From assembly GCA_900767415.1 (NCBI GenBank), contig CAAFYZ010000012.1, positions 1 to 22,035 on the forward strand: 22,035 nucleotides of DNA, given 5' to 3'. Made by a program: the position numbers and the translations under genes. Shown in pieces: positions 22,022 to 22,035 of the stretch. Each line of letters starts with the position of its first letter. Positions within the stretch are counted from its first letter, which is position 1. The notes beneath the pieces are model-generated. The model saw only the letters and a list, made by a program, of their open reading frames with translations. It made no database searches and was not told where the DNA came from. This DNA is from Clostridia bacterium (GTDB taxonomy: Bacteria > Bacillota > Clostridia > Oscillospirales > CAG-272).

Positions 22022-22035
22022 GAACAGGCCCATCA

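Overview
The window looks like a chromosomal contig from a Gram-positive, Clostridia-type Firmicute, probably an uncultured gut lineage. Supporting signs are a ribosomal protein L27 with an N-terminal extension ending in an FF cleavage site next to its protease Prp, an L21 leader, a YqeG phosphatase, a CD1247-type zinc-ribbon protein beside efp, strong AGGAGG ribosome binding sites, and sigma-A promoters with 17-base spacers. TGA is used as a stop. Most of the window is ordinary housekeeping sequence. The genes are compactly arranged, often with 4-base ATGA overlaps.

Layout. 1-420: an AT-rich gene end, a bidirectional terminator, and tRNA-Arg(ACG) and tRNA-Gly(TCC) on the minus strand with their promoter. 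532-4623 (+): yqeG, an endonuclease IV-like TIM barrel, an M24 aminopeptidase, efp with a structured leader, a possible 59-residue Cys-rich peptide, and a CD1247-like acidic zinc-ribbon protein. 4668-5820 (+): the L21 leader, rplU, prp and rpmA. 5857-6950 (+): galE. 7073-10336 (+): a HAD-IIA phosphatase, an ABC-F protein with a degenerate second ATPase site, a CYTH protein, then a highly structured repeat-bearing gap ending in a terminator shared with the convergent operon. 14959-10354 (-): rnpB, then murD, a lipoprotein with two related halves, a cysteine desulfurase and rlmH. 15031-17089 (+): a WecG/TagA-family glycosyltransferase and gap. 17090-22021 (+): a C-rich, G-poor tract, a promoter, a roughly 320-base structured leader containing a duplicated hairpin element, and a 1433-residue secreted LamG/beta-helix-like protein that runs almost to the window end.

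How the genes work together. The 4.7-5.8 kb block supplies 50S proteins plus the protease that matures L27. EF-P, ABC-F and RlmH act on or around the ribosome, and rnpB matures tRNA. MurD, the GT26-type glycosyltransferase and GalE serve cell-envelope sugar and peptidoglycan metabolism.

No CRISPR array, prophage, transposase or recognisable defence system was found. The least explained stretches are the intergenic regions 10089-10290 and 17100-17719 and the giant secreted protein they precede or accompany. Calls of novelty there are inference and need genome-wide comparison.
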